A DNA stretch of 64,000 nt from Platynereis dumerilii (lineage: Eukaryota > Annelida > Polychaeta > Phyllodocida > Nereididae): positions 124,001-188,000 of the forward strand of contig JAPTHN010000088.1 of NCBI GenBank assembly GCA_026936325.1. Reading direction: 5' to 3'. Positions 12,701 through 24,700 of this stretch are shown piece after piece (within the stretch, counting starts at the first letter, position 1; each line of letters starts with the position of its first letter). A model generated the notes under the pieces. It searched no databases. It was not told the DNA's origin and saw only the letters and a list, made by a program, of their open reading frames with translations. Made by a program: the position numbers and the translations under genes.

Positions 12701-15700
12701 GACTTATAGTTTTGCAGATTTACGATAAGAAATATGTTACAGCATTGTGTGACTTATGGTATCAGAAGCAATTTTCGACATTTTTCGAGACATTCTTGTG
12801 TTCAGAGGTTTAAAGTCTGCTATGATGTTTGAGGAAAAAAAGTCAAACTAAATCCATCATCAAGCACAACACTTGCATATTCTAAGAATATACAAAGCAA
12901 ATTTATGAGTTCTATAGTTGCTGTTATACTCCACCAAGACAGTTTTCTATTGTCTTTTGTCATGGTATAACCAACAGATTTGTTAGTTATACCTCTGTTG
13001 GGGATTAAGTTCATACTTTTTCTGCAAACAACACACCTAAAGATGACAACAAAGCAACAAAATTCAGTTACAAAATACTTCCAGAGTCATATATGGAGTA
13101 TAAGTCGCTTATACAACTCGTTTTCGGTGTATAACTAACATTTCAGGGGATATTTACCTCAGGCTAAAGCCCTCGGTAAATAACCACCTGAAATGTTAGT
13201 TATACACCTCAAACTCGTTATATAACCTATACATATATGTTGTGGCGAATAAATGATATAATAATAATAAATATCAGTTTCATTTTTTGTGTGTCATTTA
13301 TGTTAATTTTTTGGGTTTTTTTTTTCAGGAATAATTTGAACGGTCATTGTATACAAGAAGCTATCAAAGTCAATTGAAGACTGGAATCTTCACAGGGGAA
13401 TACTTCTCATAATAACAAAGCAACACAAGGTAGAATTACAATTATAATTCTTGTCTAATTGAGAAATAATATAACTGTTAGTGTTTGTATTTACATTTCA
13501 GTGCTTTTTGATATTTCTGTGTAATTATTTTGCACTAAATTTGTTGTAGGGTTACTGAAAAGAAATTGATTCGAATGAAACACAATGGTTACGTGACGCT
13601 AAGTATGTGACATGGACCAGCGAGGAAGCAGGGCATCCTATCATACATTACACATGTTACACCACCGTCATGGCAAGGGAAATCTAACCTGCAACACAGT
13701 ATAATCACAAAATACATGGCTACATAATTGTGCTCAAGATTGACAAAACTTTGTTGATTATGTTCACGGATTACCTTGGTTCACAGAAGTGATGGAACAA
13801 ACACAAGCATATCAATTTATCATTGATCTTTTCATGGATTTGAATACATGGACCGTCATTTATTTACCCTTGTATAACTCAATTGGACATAGGCCCTATG
13901 TCACATTGAGAACTGTGAGACATTGGAATTATCCTTTTTGGACAAACAAGCTGAAAACTGACTTAATTATATTACAGTATGTAAAGTATGTAATGCTGTG
14001 TCGTGGCCAGCCTTGATTGAATTGAGTATAATATAAACAGTTCAACTAAAGTAAGCCCCCCCCCCTAACTAAACTCAAATATCTCAAGGATTCCTTCTCT
14101 GATTTTTATAAAAGTTGGTTAAATTAAAGGCCTGTATATCGACACTAAATATGTGTATTTGTAGCTCAGTGCCATTATTCCTGACTGAGCCAGCAACCTT
14201 CGAGTGGACCTACCCATGTTTTCAAAAACCTGTGACTTTTCCGATGGATATGACCAATTTCAACATTTGAGGAGCCAACAGCTTGATATACTTCATCAAG
14301 AATTTGGAGAAAATTTGTTTCTAAAACATATTTAGTGGACAACAGAAGACCCTTGGGGTGAGTGAGTTTGTGTTTTACGCCCCTCACCACCGGTGTTGGC
14401 TATTTAGAGGTGTCTGGGTCCCTTGGAAATCATTTGAGTGTAGTTTGAGTAACTTTTTGTAAATACGTTTTAGGGGCCAAGCCTAAAATCAAAATTTTTG
14501 AAAAGAAGGCTATGTGCATCGAGGGTTTGCTGGCTCAGACAAAAATGTAGCAATCAAGCTGCGAATATACAAACAAAATACCAACACACAGGCCTTCAAA
14601 CTGGTAAACTTTTATTAAGATCAGAGAAGAGGTCTTAGAGATATTCAGGTATGTGTAAAGGGGGACTTATTTTTGTTGAACTCTTTATATCATGATTCCA
14701 AGATCAGTGCCAGCAGTGATACACTGAGCATCATTAAAATGCAAAAACAGAAGGTTCTAATATGCTTGTCAGGACCATATATATATATATGAGGAAAACT
14801 GAAAATGTCATTGTTTTTAAAAGCATTGTTATATTTTTAAATGATGCTTGATCATCAGTGTACGTTTGAAAGTATCCAAAAAATGTTACATTTTACATAA
14901 TACTAGGGGTGTCCCAAAAGTTCTGACCAATTTTTTTGGCAGACCTTTCTATTTGAAGTAGCTGAATGAAATTTTCATAGAATCAATTTAAGGTATTTCA
15001 CTATCTATTTTGAAAATACGGCACCTGTTGGGACTGTTTAAATAAGTTTTCTGTTGCCATGGAAACAGAAGGTCAGTTCACCCAGCGCAGCTCAATTTTT
15101 TTACGCCAAATCCAAGAGTCTAGGCTTGTAAATAACCAAGGAATTTACCGTAAATATGCAATGGATGATCTTGAAAAATATTATTTGGAAACCGAACAGT
15201 ATTACAAAATTTTTCATTTACATTTAAAGTCACTGTGGATCAGTTTAACCCCTGTGCTGAGGCAATCTCCAAACCAGTCTGTTCCTAAATTGTGGAATTT
15301 CAGTGCATGTGGCTTCTGCTTCATTTCTCGTTATGATTCTTATTTCTTTAATTTTTGAAATGGCAGATATATATATAATATTTTAGTATCACCAAAAGTT
15401 ACAAAAGGCCAAATCTGGTAATTAAAGCAGATGAGATTGGGTTGAGAACCCAAGGTTCTTCAACACTGCCTCTTGACAGTAGATTGTTTCAGCCAAACTG
15501 TCTCAAGCGCTGTTAGGCAACTGCTGGAGAAAGCCTTTGCTGATCAGGTTAAAATATAAGTAAATGTTTAAAGTGTAATGGAAGATATCTTGAAAGACTT
15601 CAAGCCTATCAAAAAATACATTAAATTTTGCTTGCAATAATTTGGGTTTTTTTTACTGTAAATTCTGTGACTTTTAACACAGCTAATTTGCTGATTTTTT

Positions 15701-18700
15701 TCCGATAAATTGAGCTGAACTGGGTGCACTGACCTCTCGTAACCATGGTAACAGAACAGTAACTTAAACACTTCTTACAGTTTTGATTTTTTCAAAATAG
15801 ATGGTCACACACCTGAAATTTATTGTGAAAATTTCATTTAGCTATTTCAAACAGAAAGGTCCGCCAAAAAAAATGGTCAGAACTTTTGGGAGACGCTTTG
15901 TACATTTCTACATACTAAAACACACTTGCTTCTAAGATTTATTTGGTGAAATATAAATATACAGTATTGTTTTTCTTGAAGGTATACACTATACACCCCT
16001 CAATCATTTGCCATTGAATTCTATTTTAATTCTATTTTAAACTTGCCTCGTGGTAATGGCTATAACATCACCGACATTGCCTGCGATATTGATACAATGC
16101 AAGTATAATACCATTGAGGTTTCCTACTATATCTACAGTAGCTGGTCCATTTACCATGAGACATGTTCGACATGTAATTCAATGGCAAATCATTTTGGGG
16201 TGTATTACTTTCAGAGCAAAGTTCTGTATATTATTATTGTCATTATGTATTACACAATTTTTAAAAGTACACTCTTGCTCATAAATATGGAATATAGGCA
16301 CATGTAAAAAAGTGAGCTGAAATTTAGTAACACCATTTCGTTATGGGAACAGACTTCCAACAATTTTTCTAGATAAATATGGGTCCATATTTATGAGCAA
16401 GAGTGTATGAAGAAAGTAGAAGTATTGGATTATAGGCTTGTTAAAACTGTATAATTATGTGTGTTTCATATCAGCACTTCCATTGGGCCTAGAACAGATT
16501 CAAGATAAACGAAGTGTGTATAGTTGCCTACATATTTCCACTTCAAGAATTTTTTTCCTCAGAAATTTTACTTTATGTTATATTCATGTAAATGTTTACC
16601 GAATATTTTCGTGAATTTTAAATTTTATGAATGAAAAATTATATAAATTTTTATTGAATACTGAAAATGAAAAGTTCTGTGTGTGTTTTTAATGCTCTAA
16701 AAAGTTGCTTATAGTCTGATTGCAGCCATTGGAAGTGGGCCAAGCTTGGGCCTATATGTGGCACAATATCTGAGGCCGGTATGTAGCCCATTCTGTGCCC
16801 GTTATAGCTTGAACTGGGACCCACTTCGGGCCCAGCTTGGACCCATATGTGGCACTATATCTGAGGCTGGTAATATGTAGCCCATTCTGTGCCCATGGTA
16901 GTTTGAACTGGGACCCACTTCGGGCCCAGCCTGGGCCTATATGTGCACAATATCTGAGGCCGGTATGTAGCCCATTCTGTGCCCGTTATAGCTTGAACTG
17001 GGACCCACTTCGGGCCCAGCTTGGACCCATATGTGGCACCATATCTGAGGCCAGTAATATTTAGCCCATTCTGTGCCCATGGTACTTTGAACTGGGACCC
17101 ACTTTGGGCCCAGCTTGGGCCTATATGTGGCACAATATCTGTGGTCGGTATGTAGCCCATTCTGTGCCCATGGTAGTTTGAACTGGGACCCATTTTGGGC
17201 CCAGCTGAGGCCCATATGTGGCACAATATCTAGGCCAGTGTGTAGCCCTTTCTCAGCCCAGGGTAGCTTGATCTGGGACCCACTTCGGGCCAATTTTGGG
17301 CCCATATGTGGCATAATATCTGAGGCCAGGGTCTAACCCATTCTGTGCCCATGATAGCTTGAACTGGGGCCCAGTTTGGCCCCAACTTGGTCCAAAGTCT
17401 ACCCAATGTGGCCAGTATGTAGCCCATTCTGTGCCCATGGCAGCTTCATCTGGGACCCACTTTGGGCCTGTCTTGGGCCCACTTTGGGCCTGCCGTGGGC
17501 CCATATTGGTCCCACTTATGGCCCACCTTGGGCCCATCTTGGTCCCACCTTGGGCCAGTATGTGCCAAATAATACAATGCTTGAGGCCAGGGTGTAGCCC
17601 ATTGTGGGCCCACGCCAATTTGAACTGGGACCCACTTTGGCCCAACAGGGGCCCGATATCTATTTCCTTCATGGGGCCTGTTATGGGCCCAACTTGGGCC
17701 CAAGCCCACTCTGGGCCACTGCGGGCCCCTGTGACAACCCCCCAGCTGGGCCCAAGCGGGCTGCCGGTACGGGGCCCTCTGGGCAGCCCGGCTCGGGCCC
17801 AAGCCGGGCCTACCTGGGAGTGTTTCCTGGGTTAGTGTCTGCCATGTTTCTGGGCTTCACAAAGCTCTAAAAGTCAATGATTAGTTGAAAAACATCGTTT
17901 TAGATCGGCGGTGAAACGTCTCAATTTTCCTTTTTTGGCGGTGAAACGTCCCACTACTGCCGACGGTGAAACGTCCCAGCGGTGAAACGTCCTATAATCG
18001 CACCCGCTATACTAATTGTATATTTGGGACTTGCTAAAAAGCGGGCTGGAAGAAAGCGGGTAGCGGGCAGCGGGTAGATTCTAATACAACACAAAGGCTA
18101 CTTGATACAACTCCATCCGCTACCCCTCGGTCGTAGCTTCTTCTGCTACCTTTCCCCGCTCTCTCTGTTCATTAGTTGACAACCATTCCATGTACAGGAA
18201 TGGCAGACCCCATTTTGGAAATCTCAGAAGATAATCTATCGATTTGGATGTTTAAAATTATACCAATCACAGTCTTTTCCGAAAATATGACTTTATTCAC
18301 TAAGTTACTTTAAATAATCATTTTTAAAACAGTGGAAAAGACATGACAACTTAGACATCAGATTTGACTAATTTCCTCTCAGCTGGTATTGAGGAATCTG
18401 GATATATCATCTGGTGAATGCCATCTTCAGCAACCTATAAAAAGGTCAAACTGAGTCAAACAGAAATACATATTGCTGAATTTCTTTCTTTTGATTAACA
18501 GCTTTTTTTCTCTATTGACAGCAATAGGTTGAAAGAGCTGAGAAAATGTGAAAGCCTCATGCATAGCCATTTTTTTTTGTGTAAGTTAAAAAACACTACA
18601 TGATGCATTGGGGCCTACTAATTTGTACAAGGCCTTTTCTGCCTTAAATTGGTTTTGAAGTTGATGGCAATTGAAGTCAGCCACATAGCAGATAGACTCA

Positions 18701-21700
18701 CATCAATCAGTATAAGTGCAATCCGCTCTTTTATAAATTAGCAAAAGTCCTGAAGCAAATTGCTTGATTATCAGCTGATTGCAAGTAGCGGAGGTAGAGG
18801 GGTAAAATAGGAGCGGGCAGACAGGTATGTTGTCTTAGTGTCAGTTGAATTACCCTTTGTTTGTCTAGTGTGCTTCCCATTGTTCCTGTGTTTATTTTGC
18901 GTGTATCCGCTACCCGCTACCCCGCTACTTTCAACCCGCTTTTTAGTAAGTCCCTGTATATTTTAGCCAGATTTGGAAAATTCATATGGGGGGGCACCTG
19001 GGGGGGCACAGGTCCAATATGGGGGGGCCTGTGCCCCCTCGTGCCCCCCCATAGGGACGCCACTGTTTATTACATCTCTGAAAGTAAAAACAGGATCTAT
19101 AGATGTAACATACACTGCATATCTATTACCTTGGAAAAAAAAAACGAAATATCACTCTAGAACAGGTTAATTTCAATAATTATGGGCAATAATTTGATAT
19201 TTTCCTTTGGTGTTAGCCACTGGCAGGTGCTTTGGTGTCAAGTTTTCACTTTTAGGAGTATTGTAAAGGACCCTGGGCCACAAAGCATATTTGGAATATT
19301 TTTAGGAATTATTTTTCCATAAAATTTTAACCCAAAAATGCACCAACTTCAGAGGGCCCATAAATAAAAAATATAGTTTCAAACTTGTGAAATGCGTTGC
19401 AAACTTTTGACACCTAATGTTGTCTACAGCTTGTAAAAGTTTTGGGAAGATTGATGGAATATTAACAACTTTGCACCAGTTTGAAATGACATATGTTTTC
19501 ATCCAGGTTTGTTTACAAACTACAAAATGGCTGTCATACAGTTTAAGCATGGATTCTTCATAGAAAATAGACTGTCATGCACTAAGAAATAGCAGATATT
19601 GAAAAACAAACTTACCTGAATTGAAGTTGATCTGCTTTAACTCAAAATTCTCCTGCAGTAGTGCAGGTAATACCTGCAAACATTCACGGAGCAGCAGCCA
19701 CCACCATCACACTGGCCATGTTGTTGTTTTGGTCATGTGACCCTGATTACTGTGCTCCTCACCAGAGGCAGCACTGTCGAATGGCTCTATACGCCGGTCT
19801 CTGCTTCAGCCTAAGTGCTCCAGCGCCACCTGCGGAAATGGCACGTACTAATTTCCCGCAAAGTCTCCCATTTTCCCAGAAGGCACCGCGCGGTGTTTAC
19901 ATTGACGTCAATGCGAATTTCGATTCCTTGAAACACGAAGAGATCGTGAGCGGCTTTGGAAACACGAAGAGATCACGAAAAACAATAAGGTGGGGGTTTT
20001 GACTATAAAATGGTGAATGTGAGAACCAGGGTTGGGCACGAGTACACGCACATGTACTCGAGTACGAGTACGAGTACTTGCCACATCTACGAGTAGGAGT
20101 ACGAGTACGAGTACAGCCTTTTATGAATGTACTTGAGTACGAGTACGAGTACTTTCAAATGTACTCGCGTACGATTACGAGTACATTTATGCAGTTACGA
20201 ACCTTATTTGAGCAATATTTAAAGAAATAAAAGCATTATTAAGATAAAATGATTGAAAACCAATGAAGAATACCAGAAGGTAATTTTTCTATAATGACAG
20301 CTCAAATAAATTAGAACACTTAGTCAAATCCAAATTCCAAATAATTATAATACTATAGGGGATTAGTGGAGTATATAATTTACCTGATGTGCTACTTTGC
20401 AAACTAAAACCAAAATGATATTGTAAGGTTTTATTTCAATTCAATATATTTTCTTAACGCCAAGAATTCGTTAAAACACATATCAAAGCATGGCAAAGCA
20501 AATTTAGTAAAAAATTTAACACAACATAAATTTATTGCAAGTATATAGAAATGGTTATTTCGTTCAGCTGAGAACTTTTTTCGTTAGATAAAATCATAAC
20601 ATAGTATCATAATTAAAATCAATTTTTTTAGAATTAAGATGAGCCAGGGTGAGCCTGTAGACTAAATATTGTATTCCGATTTCCGTAACAGCGTCGATTT
20701 TACCAAAAAAAGGTTTAAACGGAAACTGCTCCAGTTATGGTTAAAATTGAGTTAGAAACATAATTTAAAAACATACATATATCATTTAGAAGTAGCGGAA
20801 TACAATGGCTGAAGTTAAAATACTGTATCTTTGATAATAAGGCCAGTTTTAGCCTGTAAGTTACAATGTTTTGATTTGCGCTAAAAGGTGTGAAAAAAGC
20901 AAATGGCGGCTTTGTGTTCAAAAACAAAATAGTCAATAGTGTATCCTTGAAGAGCTTAAAACATGATCAAATATGTATTATTGAATGAATAATCATTAAT
21001 TCTGAAGACTTGATAACGGAAATCAGGCATTGTAGTTGTATAGATGACAACACATACATGTTACACTATTCCACCATTTTGGCAAATTCCAAAGCTTGTT
21101 GTAACTTAAAAAGTGTATACTGTAGAGGTCCAAGTTTACAAAGGACTGCTCACTATATTATCATTTCCACCTTTTCTAAAACTACTGGCATTCACATAAC
21201 ACATTAGATGTACCTTTAGTTTAGTTGTAATTTAAAAAGCACCTTTAAATAGTGGAACAACAGCATTAAATAAACCATTTTGTCATGTTGTGTCTAATTT
21301 TGCTCTTTTGAAGCTTGAATTGTACTCGTGATGTACTCACTACGAGTACGAGTACTTTGGCAATGTACTCGAGTACGAGTACGAGTACTGTACTCATGAT
21401 TTGGCACGAGTACTGAGTACATGCGAGTACTTGGAAAAATGTACTCGAGTACACGAGTACACGAGTACATGTGTACTCGTGCCCAACCCTGGTGAGAACT
21501 ACATTAAAGACTGCCAGACGTCACTAGGACTTGTGAGGCGCGAATAAAGGGTGTAAAGTTACGTCTATACAGGAACTTTCATGACTGTGGATTGAGTGGA
21601 AGTTGTTCTAATCCTGCCGCAAAAATGTGCGTTGAATCGGCCAACCTGTGCCAATAGTAAAATGACCGGCGACGCCCCTGGCGGCCGGTCATAATAACCT

Positions 21701-24700
21701 AGATTTTGCCCACGCCTTTCTACCTTTTCTACCATGTTTCTACCCAGGTTCTTCTCAGTTCAAACTGATTTAAAATTTCCAGTTTTGTTTCGTCGCCTAG
21801 TTGTTATTGACATAACATTTTGCCTTTGAAAGATGATTTCTATCTTAAACACTTTTGAAATGGGTGGAATTATTCTTTGAATATTTTCTACCGGGTATTA
21901 ACCATTTCTACTAAGTTTCTACCCTTGATTGATTTTGACACATCATCAGCATCAATCAATCAGAAATTGCTATTTCTGCTAAAGAACATGTCCTGCGATA
22001 CCACAGTAAAATAATAATAGCGCTATTTTAATGTTTTATGTCTTCTTTCTTAGAGGTTATTTTCATATTTTGAAACAAGTGACGTTGACCTGTTTGATGT
22101 CATTTGGACACGCTTCAAAAAACTCTGCATAAAGAATGAGACGAAGGGCAGAGAGTGCATAGCCAAACTAAAGGTACTGTTTTTTGTGGAATGACTTTCC
22201 AACTCTATAAAGTGTGGTGAACTTTACTGAATGACAATTTACTTTCCTTCACTTTCCAGATTTTCCTACCCTTGGATGCTGCCTTTTGCACAAGGTAAAT
22301 ATGTAGCCTATTGTAGGCCATGCTATAGATGTCCCTTCAAAATGGGACCTTATCCTCTCCCCCCCCCCCTTGGTTAATAGACATACATGTAGGTGATAGT
22401 GGGACACAGTGAGATGCCCGACACAGTGAGAAATTTTTCCAAGAGTGATACTGGTACTGTTTTAAAAGGCACTACCCTTTTTACCTTCAGCGAACAATTT
22501 TCGAAGAAGGTATTGTAATCACTTCGGTCAAATGTTGTCCGTCTGCCTAGCGACAGGCAGATATATCGTTTCCGGGTAAGTAAGCAGCCCCTATTGCATG
22601 CACATGGATGAAATTTTTTACACATATAGCCTATATAGTGCAGTTGTGCCTTTTTATGGTCTGATTGATGGATATTATATCCTTTTGAAATATTGAGATA
22701 AGGGTGGAAAAACTATAGTACAAAGTCAGTAATATTTCATGAATTAAACATTTTCCAGATTCACAAATTTTTACAATAGCCTTTGCATTTAAGTTTATAA
22801 TGTAGATTTAATATAAATAATAATGTTCTTTTTTTCCGATTTCATAATGATCATAAATTTATCCCAGAAATTCAGAGCTAAAAACACGCGACAATTCAAA
22901 ACCATTAATCATTGATATTGACCGTTTAACACCCTGAAAGACCCCTGATAATGTCCATATCTGTCCCATTTCACACAAGCAATATTTGCCATGTGATACA
23001 AGAAATTTTCCATGTGACACAGTGAGGAAGCCACCTGACGTGTTTTGGAAAAAAAGGGTGGCTCTGCTTTTATGATATTGTTGTGTTAAGAGGTCTAAAA
23101 TTTGCTACAAAGTTTGAGGAAAAATTCAGATAAAACCATGCAGTCATCAAGTAATAATATTATATGTGGATGCTAAAAAGGTGAGCAAATATTCGTGGGT
23201 CCAATAGTTGTTGATTTATGATGAGATATGTTTTCAAAAACAACTCCAAAATACACACAAACAAAGTCCTGACGTCAGATTTCATGATATCTTCTTTTTT
23301 AATGCCAAGTTTTTTTAATTGGACTGCACTCTTGTGCAATATTGTCACCCCTGACTCCCAGTTCCCTAAAAGCTGATATTGCACTTGTTACTGTGCAATA
23401 ACTGCATGATATATGGTGAAAGTAATATTACTTATTAGAGTATTTTAAGGATTTCGGGACTGGGAAACCAACCAAACTCCTATCATCACGACATCTATCA
23501 ATTAGCTGAAAATCCACAAAATAATTTTAGGGAATAACATGCTTGCAAAAGTTACATTTAACTGCTAATTTTGTGTTTCAACCGATTTTTACCAAAAAAG
23601 CATTAGACAAATTTTAAGTTTTAGGAAAATTGGAGCTCAGAAAGATGGTATTAGCGGGAGTATAATTGTAAAGACATTGAAGACAGTAAAATAATACAAT
23701 TTGATTACATTTAGAGAAGAAGCCTCACTTTAAGATGCATCATGCAACAATTACAAATCATGACAAACTAAATAAGAAATTATTGAGAGTTTCTGGGAAA
23801 ATCTGTCCGCTGGGAGACCGTTTGCATTGTCTCCCATCTTACTGTGTTAAAAAATGCATTGCTGCACTTCAAGTCCACCTTTGAACGTTCTCCGATCTTT
23901 TTTAAATTTCTATGTGATGTCTTTCTTCTACTGAAGTACAATTTTAACAAAGTGTAGGATAATCCGACAGTATTTCAAATTTTAGGTGTCAGATGTTACA
24001 GGCAATTTCATTAGTACGCGATTCTAAGACTCTTTACACACTAAATACATTAGTCCGGGGGCCAGCGGGACCCCCCCTGCACCCCCCCTCCGGGAATGTA
24101 TGTGTGTGGTACCAAAATGTTCCCTAGAATGTCCTCTTTCAAATGAAAGATGTTCCCAAGAAAAATATTGGGATATTTGGATAAGGCTAGGTGGAATTGA
24201 AAATACATGAGAGGATTATGTGTTTCCGAGGAGGTTTTTGACACTGACAGCATCATTTATTTAACTCTTAGAAGATTGACAGTTGTAGTAACATGTAAAC
24301 CAAGGTGCAAAATGAAAGCTGACATTAAGGGCTATCCATCAACATCCATTTTGATTGGTGAGGAGTGTGTTATCTAGTGATAAGGATAGGTGGAGCTAGA
24401 AATTCATGGGATAATTTTAATTTTCAAGGAGATTTTCGATAGTGACGGCAACATTTACTTCGCTTTTGGAGGGTTGAAAGTTGTGGTGACAAGGAAACAA
24501 GGTGCTAAATAAAAGCTGACATCAAGCTCTTGGTGTCAGCTTTCATATCTTGCACCATAGTTGTTAATATTTGTTAAGATAACTAAACTGGTAATTTCTA
24601 GGAAATGTTTTTCTGCTTTCAACTTCAATTTAAAGTGGCCCGCTGTAAAAACCCCATCGGACTTTGAAACTCTTGTTAACATAAGTTTTTTGTTTAAAAA

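Larger units (their letters stand above)
6823..19065. mobile_element. 12.24 kb hAT-like insertion with nested elements
   Basis: Perfect 8-bp duplications TTTATTAC (6815-6822 and 19066-19073) flank inverted ends CAGTGGCGT. G-rich subterminal sequence with GGGGGGGCAC follows on both sides. Further inward, opposite-facing copies of GGACGTTTCACCG (6900-6965; 17906-18003) and CCAGGAAACACTCCCA (7235-7255; 17810-17835) repeat the symmetry. GGGCCC-rich arrays lie next to each inner pair. An 8-bp duplication and CAGTGGCG ends fit the hAT superfamily. No transposase was found in the interior, which holds nested repeats instead. Confidence 0.75.

Noticed and set aside
7250-17830. GGGCCC arrays as a CRISPR or centromere-like array
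   Set aside because: Units are imperfect, lack unique spacers and lie as mirror arms inside a transposon.
16837-17870. Several long frames on both strands (up to 158 codons)
   Set aside because: They follow the GGGCCC tandem array and consist of repeated Gly/Pro/Trp phrases.
19661-20002. 113-codon frame in the CpG-rich block
   Set aside because: Composition does not look protein-coding and no homology is recognised; the block may be regulatory or transposon-derived instead.
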